Positions 53,601 through 61,156 of a stretch of 64,000 nucleotides of DNA are shown here, piece after piece. Every line of letters begins with the position of its first letter. Position 1 is the first letter of the stretch. The notes beneath the pieces are model-generated. The model was not told the DNA's origin. It ran no database searches and saw only the letters and a program-made list of their open reading frames with translations. The position numbers were made by a program, and so were the translations under genes. The stretch spans positions 62,001 through 126,000 of the forward strand of contig CAZNWC010000006.1 in the NCBI GenBank assembly GCA_964577055.1, read 5' to 3'. The DNA comes from PNNG01 sp964577055 (GTDB lineage: Bacteria > Bacteroidota > Bacteroidia > UBA7662).

Positions 53601-53674
53601 CGAACCAATACGGTCAGGCGGATATGGCCAAAGATTTTCAAGCCCGATTCGATGCCATTGGCCGAGCCGGATAA
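50663..53674 (+). CDS. DUF2723 multi-pass membrane protein (GT117/TMEM260-like)
   Basis: A 1003-residue protein. The N-terminal domain is the DUF2723 family (LEPTTSFWDCGEFISACYKM, HPPGAPFFMLTGRMF), related to protein O-mannosyltransferases, with about 12 membrane segments (for example WIVFLIAAVVYTLTL, LIGLIYHYRKDQKDFWVV, YVGSFYAFAIWIGLGVMGLW). Asp in FWDCGE and the NDTYPLW motif further on are conserved. The C-terminal 450 residues are soluble. Homologues are predicted glycosyltransferases that O-glycosylate secreted proteins, but the donor and target are unknown. A weak promoter-like TATTTTCG lies upstream; a terminator follows. Confidence 0.85.
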   Translation: MNLYQRINNLTGWIVFLIAAVVYTLTLEPTTSFWDCGEFISACYKMQIMHPPGAPFFMLTGRMFTLLASDPMQVAWMVNFFSGLASAFTILFLFWTITAFGRKIIEKAGEEVAGGRMFALMGAGAVGALAYTFTDSFWFSAVEGEVYAYSSFFTAIVFWAILKWERVADEADSNRWLLLIAYLMGLSIGVHLLNLLAIPAICFVYYFKKHEVTRKGIIYTILASLGILVFVQYGIIPGVPTLASKFDLLFVNGLGLPFGSGNAFFLTALVGGIAYAIWYTQKKEKVLLNTALLAVSFIMVGFSSYTMIVIRSHANPSINMNNPSNIFSLVSYINREQYGDRPLLKGPYFTAQVIDQEQGAMKYRKGEEKYEEIGRDIVPIYDPAHSTIFPRAYRRAGTQQRHIDFYMRWLDLRDGQKPTFGENLDFLFSYQLGHMYYRYFMWNFVGRQNDVQGQGMDYERGNWISGIAALDEGRVGPQKDYPPVKTANKGRNVYYGLPLLLGLIGLIYHYRKDQKDFWVVTFLFILTGIAINVYLNPEPLQPRERDYAYVGSFYAFAIWIGLGVMGLWDMLRKKAPETVAAAAVTAVCLVAVPGILAAENWDDHDRSGKYTARDFAINYLESCAPNAIIFTMGDNDTYPLWYVQEVEGFRTDVRVVNLSLLGTDWYINQLRRQINNSPAIKLSIAPEKIVQGVRDYVPFYDRKIQGGVDLRQVLQFATSDDPSAKLPTQGGEMVNYYPSKRFVIPVDKAAVLAQGAVTAADTANLLPAIEWEYPRNAILKNDLIVLDILANNGWERPIYWTVSMGAEQYLGLDDYFQLEGLAYRFVPIYTPSRGGQTTRVADEIMYENMVKKFKWGGMNTGIYIDPETNRMTINLRSNATRLAESLLSKGDSTRAREVLDVVVREMPHSHVPLMIFNYRMVELYHLAGAPEQANALAKDLFDMFESEAKYFRGLRGKYATFYERDMQNAMAIMQEMIRMSNQYGQADMAKDFQARFDAIGRAG

Positions 53675-53684
53675 ACCATTAAAC

Positions 53685-53708
53685 AGCGCCCCGAAAGGGG
53701 CGCTTTTG
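53685..53708 (+). terminator. Rho-independent terminator after the DUF2723 gene
   Basis: An 8-bp stem AGCGCCCC (53685-53692) with GGGGCGCT (53697-53704), GAAA tetraloop, then TTTTGTT. It lies directly in front of the rlmB start. Confidence 0.88.
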
Positions 53709-53713
53709 TTACT

Positions 53714-54493
53714 ATGCGACCACCATTCGAAAAAAGAGAACCTCTTGAGCTGGCCTTTGGCGTACATGCTGTAGCTGAGTTGCTTGAGGCGGGCAAGGAA
53801 ATAAACAAACTGCTGGTTGCGCGCGAGCGTCGCGATGAGGAGGTAAAGGCCCTGATGCAACAAGCGCGCGAGGCGGGAGTGCCCGTGCAGGAGGTGCCCA
53901 AGGAAAAGCTGAATACCTATACCCGCAAAAACCACCAGGGGGTGATTGCCTTTGTGTCGCCCGTGACTTACTACCGCCTCGAAGACGTGGTGGCTGACTG
54001 CTACGAGCGCGGTGAAACGCCTTTGTTGGTGCTGCTCGACCGCATTACCGATGTACGCAACCTGGGCGCCATTGCCCGTTCGGCTACTTGTGCCGGTGCC
54101 CATGGTTTGGTGTTGCCACAGCTCAATAGTGCTCAGGTAACCGGCGATGCCATCAAGACCAGCGCAGGTGCCTTGGCCAATTTGCCGGTGGCCCGGGTAC
54201 AAACCATTGCCCATGCCGTTGATTACCTTATTGAAAGTGGATTTACGGTCATTGCGGCTTCAGAACATGCTTCGGAAAACTATTACCAGCTCGACATGAC
54301 TGGTCCGCTGGCCATCGTCATGGGGTCGGAGGAAGACGGCTTGAGTCCGGCCACCCTGCGCAAAGCCTCGCACCTGGCCCGTATTCCCATCACAGGCACA
54401 GTAGGCTCACTGAATGTGTCGGTAGCCTCGGGCATTTTGTTATTTGAGGCCGTGCGCCAAAGATTGGCCGCAGGCATTGCCGATTTTTCCTAA
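53714..54493 (+). CDS. rlmB: 23S rRNA 2'-O-methyltransferase, RlmB/TrmH (SpoU) family
   Basis: A 259-residue SPOUT methyltransferase. The N-terminal substrate-binding domain starts FGVHAVAELLEAGKEINKLL; the C-terminal SpoU fold has DRITDVRNLGAIARSATCAGAHG, VMGSEEDGLSPATL and the knot region IPITGTVGSLNVSVASG. Such enzymes ribose-methylate guanosine 2251 of 23S rRNA; a tRNA target cannot be excluded. The gene stop lies inside the TAACTTTG promoter element of the cobalamin riboswitch. Confidence 0.93.
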   Translation: MRPPFEKREPLELAFGVHAVAELLEAGKEINKLLVARERRDEEVKALMQQAREAGVPVQEVPKEKLNTYTRKNHQGVIAFVSPVTYYRLEDVVADCYERGETPLLVLLDRITDVRNLGAIARSATCAGAHGLVLPQLNSAQVTGDAIKTSAGALANLPVARVQTIAHAVDYLIESGFTVIAASEHASENYYQLDMTGPLAIVMGSEEDGLSPATLRKASHLARIPITGTVGSLNVSVASGILLFEAVRQRLAAGIADFS

Positions 54494-54498
54494 CTTTG
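54491..54498 (+). promoter_or_regulatory. -7 promoter element of the cobalamin riboswitch operon
   Basis: TAACTTTG, an exact TAnnTTTG, overlapping the rlmB stop codon. It is placed just before the start of the riboswitch, so the btuB operon has its own promoter with no space wasted. Confidence 0.6.
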
Positions 54499-54501
54499 CA
54501 A

Positions 54502-54670
54502 GGTTCGAAGGTTCCCGGATTAACGCCCGGGATGAAAAGGGAACTCCGGTGAAAGACCGGGACAGTACCCGCTGCTGTGAGCTCCACAAGTACCTGCCGA
54601 CACAAGCCACTGGGCAACCGGGAAGGCGTCGGGTAAAACAGGAGGAGCAAGTCAGAAGACCTGCCTACGC
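54502..54670 (+). ncRNA. Cobalamin (B12) riboswitch
   Basis: The leader of the btuB operon has the usual cobalamin aptamer order: an initial paired element (AGGTTCGAAGGTTCCCGG), AAAAGGGAAC, CCGGTGAAAGACCGG, the B12-box-like ACCCGCTGCTGTGAG, the CCACTGGGCAACCGGGAAGG region and the conserved AGTCAGAAGACCTGCC end. Adenosyl- or other cobalamin binding would shut off translation or transcription of the downstream importer genes. The switch occupies most of the 279-base space between rlmB and btuB. Confidence 0.93.
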
Positions 54671-54772
54671 GCAACAGATCACAGGCTTTCGGGAATAAAA
54701 GTCAGAAGATCGGAATAGGCAGCCGCATGGTTGCACATTTCGTTTTTTACAACCCCCAGAGCCTGACCCGTT

Positions 54773-56671
54773 ATGAAAAAGTGGTCAGGATTTTTTGTTT
54801 TAGGGCTTTTGCTAAGTCCGGCTGTATGGGCACAAAATGCCGATACCAGCTTGTTGTTGCCTTTGGTGCAGGTGGAAGAACACCGCCACCCAGCCGAACG
54901 GCAGCCGGCCTTGCAGCGCCTTTCACCCGATACCCTTTTGTTGCGTGCCTTGGCTGCTGCCAGCGTAGCCGATTGGCTGCAATTGCAAGGAAGTGCCAGT
55001 TTGCGCACCTACGGCCCCAACGGATTGGCCACTTTTTCGCTGCGTGGCAGCAGTGCCCAGCAAAATACCGTTGTATGGGAAGGCTTGCCCTTGCTCAATC
55101 CGATGAATGGCACGCCCGATTTGAACCTCTATCCCATGTGGTTATTGGGCGGCGTGGGTTTACAAACCGGCAGTTCGGCCAGTGATTTTGGGAGCGGGGC
55201 CATTGGTGGGGCATTGCATTTCAGGCAGGGCATTCCGCAAAAGCACGATGCCGCTGTTTTTACCGAAATGCGCTCGTTTGGCGATTATGCCGGTGGTGTT
55301 GCTGCATCGGTGCGCGCCCGCAAAGGTTGGTACCAGCTCAGGGGCCTGTATCGAACAGCGCAAAACAACTTCCCCTACAACAATATTGCCCGTTTTGGCA
55401 ATCCCGAAGAGCGTTTGGCGCATGCTGCCCATGTACAGGGAGGCCTTTTACAAGAAGCAGGCTGGCAGTTTCATCCAAACTGGCGCTTACGAGCAGCCTG
55501 GTGGATACAGGCCCATCGGCGTGAATTGCCGGCCAGCATGACCGAGCAACAGAGCACTGCCGTGCAAGCCGATACAGCGCATCGGTTTGCGGTGAGCCTG
55601 ACCGGACAAGCTGGTCGTTGGCAATTGGCCTTCAGGCAGGGTTTCTTGCGCGAAGTGAATCATTTTGCCGATGAGCGCTTGGGTTTCGACGAAAGACACC
55701 GGTTCACAGCACTGTTGCAAGAAATAAGTGCAGCAACCACGCTTGGCCGACACGAATTCAGCCAGTTGCTGCAACAGGCTTATTACACTGCCAATTCGCC
55801 CAATTTCAGTGGCCAAGAGCGCCAATACCGCCTGGCCTTGGTGCCTGGCTGGCGTTTTAATGGCGCCAAAACCACAGCACGCGTTCAACTGCGTGTAGAA
55901 ATGGTAGACGGCCAGTTGGTGCCACTCACCCCTTCTTTGCAAGTTGAACAACGTTTGGCACCAGCCCTTCAAATGCGTTTGGCAGCTAGCCGCACCTACC
56001 GCTTGCCAGGCTTCAACGATTTGTACTGGCAACCTGGAGGCAATGCCGATTTGCAGCCCGAAAATGGCTGGCAAGCAGAAACAGGCTTGGGATGGAAAAA
56101 GCAATGGGGCAGTTGGGCATTTTCGGTCGATGGTGGGGCGTTTTGGAGCGATTTAACCGACTGGATCATTTGGTTGCCTAACACCAGCCTCGGTTATTGG
56201 ACGCCCCGGAACCTGCGCCGGGTACAAAGCATGGGTTGGGAGCAGCAATGGGGTGTGAGCAAGCAATGGCGAGAGCTCAAGCTGCGTCTCAATGGTGATT
56301 ATGCTTATGTAGCCACCACCCACAGGGAAGTAGGTGCTGGAGAGCAAGAATTGCTGGGCAAGCAGTTAATTTATATTCCGAAGCACCAGTTTCGCGGCCG
56401 TTTTTTCGTAGAGCATGCTGCCTTTTTTGTAGGCTGGCAGTACAGTTACAACGGCTTGCGTTTCACCAGCAGCGACAACCGCTTTTTCCTCCCTCAGCAG
56501 TACCTACACCAGCTCATACTGGGTGGAAGCAAAAAGTTGGGGCGACAGCTTTTACGCCTTACAGGCACCGTGCACAATGCCTTGAACCTGCCATACCAAC
56601 AAATCGCCTGGCGCCCCATGCCCGGCCGACATTATCAAATCACTTTACAAATCAATTTTAACGCCTCATGA
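54773..56671 (+). CDS. btuB: TonB-dependent receptor, BtuB-like cobalamin importer
   Basis: A 632-residue outer-membrane receptor that should take up vitamin B12 or other corrinoids. The signal peptide MKKWSGFFVLGLLLSPAVWA is followed by a short plug domain (ADWLQLQGSASLRTYGPNG, LATFSLRGSSAQQNTVVWEG, SDFGSGAIGGALHF) and a barrel ending HYQITLQINFNAS. The riboswitch in front and the BtuG-like lipoprotein behind strengthen the assignment to corrinoids. A TonB box cannot be pointed to with confidence. The stop overlaps the next ATG (ATGA). Confidence 0.92.
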   Translation: MKKWSGFFVLGLLLSPAVWAQNADTSLLLPLVQVEEHRHPAERQPALQRLSPDTLLLRALAAASVADWLQLQGSASLRTYGPNGLATFSLRGSSAQQNTVVWEGLPLLNPMNGTPDLNLYPMWLLGGVGLQTGSSASDFGSGAIGGALHFRQGIPQKHDAAVFTEMRSFGDYAGGVAASVRARKGWYQLRGLYRTAQNNFPYNNIARFGNPEERLAHAAHVQGGLLQEAGWQFHPNWRLRAAWWIQAHRRELPASMTEQQSTAVQADTAHRFAVSLTGQAGRWQLAFRQGFLREVNHFADERLGFDERHRFTALLQEISAATTLGRHEFSQLLQQAYYTANSPNFSGQERQYRLALVPGWRFNGAKTTARVQLRVEMVDGQLVPLTPSLQVEQRLAPALQMRLAASRTYRLPGFNDLYWQPGGNADLQPENGWQAETGLGWKKQWGSWAFSVDGGAFWSDLTDWIIWLPNTSLGYWTPRNLRRVQSMGWEQQWGVSKQWRELKLRLNGDYAYVATTHREVGAGEQELLGKQLIYIPKHQFRGRFFVEHAAFFVGWQYSYNGLRFTSSDNRFFLPQQYLHQLILGGSKKLGRQLLRLTGTVHNALNLPYQQIAWRPMPGRHYQITLQINFNAS

Positions 56672-57723
56672 AGCAATCATTTCAACGTTTTGGCCTGCTC
56701 TTTTTGCTGAGTTCCGGTCTGTTTTTCACCGCCTGCAAAGACGAGTCCACCACACCAACCCCCGAGCCAGCAGCCGCCTATGGCAGTGGCATTTTTGTAG
56801 TGAATGAAGGTCCTTTTCAAAACGGTACCGGCACCATTACCTTCATCAACCGCAGCAGCGGAGCAGTACAGCAAGATGTATTTCAAACGGTTAACGGCCG
56901 ACCGCTCGGCAACGTAGCCCAAAGCATGGCGAGCTACCAAAACACAGGTATGCTGGTGGTGAACAATGCCGGCAAGGTAGAGTTTGTAGATCTTAAAGAC
57001 TTCAAAAGCACCGGTGTGATTGAAAACATGGCCCTGCCCAGCGGCATCGTCGTGGCTGGCAATACGGGCAAGGCCTATGTAACCGAGTGGGTAAGTTTCA
57101 GTGGCAATGGCCGCGTGGCGGTGATTGACATTGCCAGCAAGCAGGTACTTCGCCGCATTGCCGTAGGCGAATTCCCCAATGCCGTGACTTGGCACAACAA
57201 CCGCATTTTTGTAGCCAACAGCAACCAAAACACGGTGGTTGAAATCGATCCACAAGCCGATACCATTTTGCGTACCCATACCGTTGGCGACCGCCCGAAC
57301 AGCATGCGGAGTGTAGGCAACAGCCTCTTTGTTTTGTGCAGCGGCAATCCTTCTTGGGCAGGAACCGAAACGGCTGGGGCTTTGGCCGAAATTGTGGGCA
57401 GCCAAGTGAGCATTCGCAATTTTACGGCAGCTACCATGCACCCGGGGCAGTTGACCCTACACCCCGATGGCGGCAGCTTGTTGTACCAGCTCAGCGATGG
57501 TGTGCACAGCTTGTTACCCACCGCAAGTGGCAACATCCAGCCGGGAAGTCCGGTGATCGCCGGCAACTTTTACCACTTTTCGGCCGATCCACAGGGACTG
57601 TTGTACGGCACCGACGCGAAAGATTTTGTGAGCAATGGTGTGATTTTACGCTATGAGCGTAATTTTACCCTTAAAGATTCACTGCCAGCCGGCATTGCCC
57701 CTGGCAGCATTTATTATCGCTAA
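56668..57723 (+). CDS. BtuG-like surface lipoprotein (DUF5074 beta-propeller)
   Basis: A 351-residue surface lipoprotein (signal peptide, lipobox FFTAC). The propeller repeats are YncE/DUF5074-like: GSGIFVVNEGPFQNGTG, GRVAVIDIASKQVL, NRIFVANSNQNTVVEID and RSVGNSLFVLCSG. In gut Bacteroides the DUF5074-type BtuG protein caps BtuB and binds cobalamin extremely tightly; the position here, overlapping btuB under a cobalamin riboswitch, supports the same role. Sequence identity to BtuG was not tested, so the call rests on fold pattern and context. Confidence 0.8.
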   Translation: MKQSFQRFGLLFLLSSGLFFTACKDESTTPTPEPAAAYGSGIFVVNEGPFQNGTGTITFINRSSGAVQQDVFQTVNGRPLGNVAQSMASYQNTGMLVVNNAGKVEFVDLKDFKSTGVIENMALPSGIVVAGNTGKAYVTEWVSFSGNGRVAVIDIASKQVLRRIAVGEFPNAVTWHNNRIFVANSNQNTVVEIDPQADTILRTHTVGDRPNSMRSVGNSLFVLCSGNPSWAGTETAGALAEIVGSQVSIRNFTAATMHPGQLTLHPDGGSLLYQLSDGVHSLLPTASGNIQPGSPVIAGNFYHFSADPQGLLYGTDAKDFVSNGVILRYERNFTLKDSLPAGIAPGSIYYR

Positions 57724-57729
57724 ACCTGC

Positions 57730-57921
57730 ATGCACCAACCCATTCCCAAATCACCCCAGCGGCTCGTTGAAAATGTTGATTTTTACTTCAACGATCAGGG
57801 TTTGATGGTGTTTACTGCTGAATACCATCGCAAAAGGGGTTACTGCTGTAAAAGTGGCTGCCGACATTGTCCATATGGCAATGCCCCAAGCAATGCCGAA
57901 TCACCTTTGCGCAAGGCTTAA
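57730..57921 (+). CDS. DUF5522 small cysteine-rich protein
   Basis: A 63-residue protein with four Cys near the C-terminus (C39-C40-KSG-C44-RH-C47-PYG), probably a metal or cluster site. The N-terminal half has FYFNDQGLMVFTAEYH. It matches the small Bacteroidota family DUF5522, of unknown function. It starts six bases after the BtuG-like gene, so it belongs to the riboswitch operon, and ends against the stop of the convergent barrel gene. Its link to cobalamin is by context only. Confidence 0.8.
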   Translation: MHQPIPKSPQRLVENVDFYFNDQGLMVFTAEYHRKRGYCCKSGCRHCPYGNAPSNAESPLRKA

Positions 57922-58835
57922 AAGGTGCGGCTGTAGCCGATTATCCAGCGAAAGGTGCTAGCAGGTTGTCCGGTCCCTATGAGCTGGTAAACGGGTAATT
58001 GACCCAACAAGTGCAGCGCACTTTTTCCGGTATAAACATCAGTTCCGCCACTGAGGCCATAAATTTGGCCGCCGGTGGCGGACTTTTTTTGCCCGTAGAG
58101 CATTTCAGCCTGCGCATAATCGGCCGTTAAGCCACCATAATGCATCCATCGCACCCGTTTGCCTTGCCGGTTGTGAAAATATTGCAGCGAAGCACCCCAC
58201 TGCGCACCCATTTTAAAGTCGAGTTCGTTGGAGGTAAATCCCCTTCGGCGCGCTTCGAGCTGCAGGCCGCCCTTTCCTTTGCTAAGGGTATAAAAAAGCT
58301 GTGTTTGCAAGCTCCAACTACCGGTGCCAGTTTGAAAAGCCTCGGGCAACATACGTTTTTGTTCGTCGCGTTGTTGGAAAAGACCGGTGGGAGCACCCAG
58401 CTGCAGTCCTAGGCTGCTGCTGTGTTGCCAAGCGCCCGTACTTTTGGGCATCAACCATTTGTAAAAGGCAGTGAATTGCACATCGCCCATGCCCGAAATT
58501 GAACTTACTACACCGTTGGTGCTCATGCGGTCGTGGAAGCGATAAGGCAATTGCAAAAAGTATTGCCAGCGTTCGCCCTCCTGCCAACGGATCCAGAGTT
58601 CTACCGATTGCATGCGGTCGTGGGTAAGTGCTTCCCCGTCAATTTGGTTCAGACTGGTTTGCGGATGTCTGAACCACTGTTGCTGGCTCCGCAAACTGGC
58701 GTAGCGGCCTTGTAAAACGGGCAGCATGCCAAAAAACTGGCCACCTGCACTGCAACCGCACATGTCGCAGGCCAGGCTGGGTGATGCGGTAAGTACCACA
58801 GTGGAAAATACAAGTATGGATAGAATTTTTCTCAT
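57918..58835 (-). CDS. Outer-membrane barrel with N-terminal CDMCGCSAGG motif
   Basis: A 305-residue protein. The signal peptide (MRKILSILVFSTVVLTASPSLA) is followed at once by CDMCGCSAGGQFFGMLP, a conserved three-Cys motif, then barrel-like strands (ELWIRWQEGERWQYFLQLPY, GDVQFTAFYKWL, GLQLGAPTGLF, FRWIIGYSRTF). Family members are annotated as transporters without evidence. The Cys-rich N-terminus could bind copper. The start overlaps the stop of the MauG-like peroxidase (ATGA), so it belongs to the MbnP/MbnH operon; it probably acts in metal passage at the outer membrane (inference). Confidence 0.75.
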   Translation of the reverse strand: MRKILSILVFSTVVLTASPSLACDMCGCSAGGQFFGMLPVLQGRYASLRSQQQWFRHPQTSLNQIDGEALTHDRMQSVELWIRWQEGERWQYFLQLPYRFHDRMSTNGVVSSISGMGDVQFTAFYKWLMPKSTGAWQHSSSLGLQLGAPTGLFQQRDEQKRMLPEAFQTGTGSWSLQTQLFYTLSKGKGGLQLEARRRGFTSNELDFKMGAQWGASLQYFHNRQGKRVRWMHYGGLTADYAQAEMLYGQKKSATGGQIYGLSGGTDVYTGKSALHLLGQLPVYQLIGTGQPASTFRWIIGYSRTF

Positions 58836-59860
58836 GGGTGAAAAGGGGAGCTGAGGTGCTCGTTTTGCAGAAAAGAAGGATCGGTTAGGCTGTGCAGAAA
58901 GGCTTTGAGTTGGTTTTTTTCTAACTCACTCAAGGGAATGCCTGCACCAATGGGGGCATCGGCGACATAAGCGGGCTGGGAGTAATGGTTCAGCACGGCA
59001 TCGAGGCTGGGCAAGCTGCCGTCGTGCATATAAGGGGCCGTAAGTGCCACATTGCGCAGCGAGGGAATGCGGAACTTGCCCAAATCAGCAGCTTCGCCGG
59101 TAACCCGCTTGCGGCCTTCGTCGTTGGTGCTGCTTTGGTGGCCGTTGCGCGCAAAGGCAAAGCTGCTGGTAAGCGGCTCGCTGTGGCAAGTGCTGCAATG
59201 GGCGCGAAACAAGGCATAACCTGCTGCTTGTTCAGCGTTGAAGGTGGCTTTTTGGGTAAGTACCTGGTCGTAAAGGCTGCTAGCTGAAACCAATTGGGTC
59301 ATGAACTGACTCATGGCCAAAAAGAAAGGCCGGTCGCTAACGGTTCGACTACCAAAGGCTGCTTCAAAATCAGCCGGATATTGCGGGTGGCGGCGCAAAC
59401 GCTCGAACAAATCGGGTAAATTGAAATTGTGTTCGGCCGTATCTGTTAGGGGCGCGAGGGGTTGTACATCGAGGTGTAAAATGCCACCATCGGCATTGAA
59501 CCAAGGCATCCAGGCAAGGTTTTGGAGGGCCGGACTGTTCCTTACCCCGAGTTTTCCACCCACACCCCGCGATATGGACTCGTCGTGCGCAAAAGCCAAA
59601 TTTTGTACATGGCAGCTGGCACACGAAATGCTGCTGTCGACCGAGGTAATGGGGTCGTAAAACAGCTTGCGGCCCAGCACAATGCCTGCTGGAATGGGCT
59701 TGTTAGCGGCAAAGTCATAGCGAGGCGCCGGAAAATGGGCCGGCACTGGAAGGGGCTGCAGTTCGGCAGGAGGAGGGAGCTCCTCCTGCCGACAGGCTGT
59801 TGCCAAAAAAAGCAGCCACCACAGCGAACGTGCTACGCGCACTGTTCGGTGGAATTGCAT
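58832..59860 (-). CDS. MauG-type di-heme peroxidase, probable MbnH
   Basis: A 342-residue lipoprotein (lipobox LATAC, Cys23) of the CCP/MauG superfamily with two heme sites, C80-AS-C83-H84 and C222-ST-C225-H226, and the TAPYMHDGSLPSLDAVL segment. In Methylosinus, the homologous MbnH converts a Trp of its partner MbnP to kynurenine so that MbnP can bind copper. Here the gene begins nine bases after the MbnP gene, in the same direction, so an MbnH role is likely. A plain peroxidase is the alternative. Confidence 0.82.
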   Translation of the reverse strand: MQFHRTVRVARSLWWLLFLATACRQEELPPPAELQPLPVPAHFPAPRYDFAANKPIPAGIVLGRKLFYDPITSVDSSISCASCHVQNLAFAHDESISRGVGGKLGVRNSPALQNLAWMPWFNADGGILHLDVQPLAPLTDTAEHNFNLPDLFERLRRHPQYPADFEAAFGSRTVSDRPFFLAMSQFMTQLVSASSLYDQVLTQKATFNAEQAAGYALFRAHCSTCHSEPLTSSFAFARNGHQSSTNDEGRKRVTGEAADLGKFRIPSLRNVALTAPYMHDGSLPSLDAVLNHYSQPAYVADAPIGAGIPLSELEKNQLKAFLHSLTDPSFLQNEHLSSPFHP

Positions 59861-59869
59861 GGGATTGAA

Positions 59870-60637
59870 TTAGTTGTGCAGGTGGTCGAAACTGAACGCA
59901 TCGCGGAAATTGGTCGCGAGGGTAGATGCGTTTGCGCCGGGCATATGCACATTGCTCATAGAAGAGAGCAAAATGCCGCCATGCCAAAAACGAGCTACAT
60001 TCACATACAGATGCACGCTAGGCAGGGCGTTGTTGCGAACGCGCAAACTTCCGCCGCCAAAGTTCAGCGTAGTGGTTCTGATGGCATTGTTGGCGCCGCT
60101 GAAACCACCCAAGTGGTACTTAAAGGTTCCGTTGGGAGCTTGTGGCGAACGTCCTTCGGCTTTTACGAAGATGTAGCCGGTATTCCAGCTCCAAAACATG
60201 CCTTGCGAAGGAGCAAGGGCACCTTCTTGGGCGCCACTCACATTGCGTGCCGAGTCAACACCAATGGTGTAAGTGATGCTGGTGTAATCGCCTTCGGGAA
60301 TGTCGTTAAGCGTGAGCGTAGCCAATGCACCAGCGTTCAACTTTACCAAGTGGTAACTGTTGGGTTGTATCCATTCCGAACCATCGGCCTTGGTGAGTTT
60401 CACGTTGGTGATGTAGTAATTGAGGAAATCGAAGGTAATGGTGTCGCCGGTAGATGGATGGCGCAAGGTTTGGCCTACGCTCCAAGCGCCTTGGGTGGGG
60501 CCCCAAACGTGGTCAAACTTGATTTCGGCATTTCCCTTGAGTTCGGGTTGAGGTTCGGGCTCAGGGGTGTTTTGTTTGGTGCAGGCAGTAAAAGTTGCCC
60601 CTGCCATGAGGGCAAGAAAAAGATATTGAAATTTCAT
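59870..60637 (-). CDS. MbnP-family copper-binding lipoprotein
   Basis: A 255-residue lipoprotein. ATG 60637 gives MKFQYLFLALMAGATFTAC with lipidated Cys19. The body follows the MbnP family: FDFLNYYITNVKLTKADGSE, TIGVDSARNVSG, then MFWSW at 147-151 (Trp149 and Trp151), GYIFVKAEGRS, and the end FDHLHN. In characterised members, oxidation of a conserved Trp to kynurenine by the adjacent MauG-type enzyme creates a copper site. The partner peroxidase gene follows at once. It is second in an operon after the Cys-rich small protein. Confidence 0.85.
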   Translation of the reverse strand: MKFQYLFLALMAGATFTACTKQNTPEPEPQPELKGNAEIKFDHVWGPTQGAWSVGQTLRHPSTGDTITFDFLNYYITNVKLTKADGSEWIQPNSYHLVKLNAGALATLTLNDIPEGDYTSITYTIGVDSARNVSGAQEGALAPSQGMFWSWNTGYIFVKAEGRSPQAPNGTFKYHLGGFSGANNAIRTTTLNFGGGSLRVRNNALPSVHLYVNVARFWHGGILLSSMSNVHMPGANASTLATNFRDAFSFDHLHN

Positions 60638-60727
60638 TTTGTTGTTGTTTAATGTTAGAAAATAGAAACCACCGCCATACACATAGCGATGGCTGTAGGG
60701 AAGGTTTTTCCCTGGTTTTGGGGCACA

Positions 60728-61108
60728 TTAAACGGTTTCGGGGGGCGGACAAATGGCCGCAAGTACAGGCAGCGGCAAGGCGGTTGCACCGAGTTCACCA
60801 AACAGCCAGCGGCTGCATTTGGTGTGGATGGTGAGCGGCGTGATGGGCTTGCCCAAGTCAAAGGCCGACAATTCGAATTGCATCACTTGGCCGAGGGGTG
60901 CAGCGGGCGGACTGGGTTGTGTTGCCGCCAAACGCTCAGCCAGTATACAGTGACCATCACAATTCAATTCGGGTTTGTCTTGGTTGCGACACAGCACCTC
61001 TTTGTAATAGCGCAAATTCGCTTGGTAATGTCCCCAAACAGCCAGCTTACCCAACAAAGGCATGAGCAAAGCGGCAATGAGAAAGCTTACCAAGAGGGTG
61101 CGCATCAT
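60728..61108 (-). CDS. Small membrane-anchored Cys-rich protein (copper locus)
   Basis: A 126-residue protein with an N-terminal hydrophobic segment (MMRTLLVSFLIAALLMPLLG), then a conserved cysteine motif C40-RNQDKPELN-C50-DGH-C54, and two more Cys (TKCSRW, AAICPPP). The same CxNxxxPxLxC pattern is a Bacteroidota family seen next to metal-uptake genes; no function is established. It has its own promoter four bases before the ATG. It is the first gene of the operon leading to MbnP and MbnH, so a copper-trafficking role is inferred. Confidence 0.7.
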   Translation of the reverse strand: MMRTLLVSFLIAALLMPLLGKLAVWGHYQANLRYYKEVLCRNQDKPELNCDGHCILAERLAATQPSPPAAPLGQVMQFELSAFDLGKPITPLTIHTKCSRWLFGELGATALPLPVLAAICPPPETV

Positions 61109-61112
61109 GCTG

Positions 61113-61120
61113 CAAATATA
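61113..61120 (-). promoter_or_regulatory. -7 promoter element, four bases before ATG (copper operon)
   Basis: On the minus strand TATATTTG, an exact TAnnTTTG, four bases (CAGC) before ATG 61108. It opens the Cys-rich/MbnP/MbnH/barrel operon and repeats the leaderless geometry of three plus-strand genes in this window. Confidence 0.6.
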
Positions 61121-61156
61121 CGGCTGAATAGAAACAAAAGACGTCTTAACAAGTTT

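Noticed and set aside
54444..54698. Short coding frame over the cobalamin riboswitch
   Set aside because: It overlaps the aptamer consensus and the end of rlmB; no coding features.
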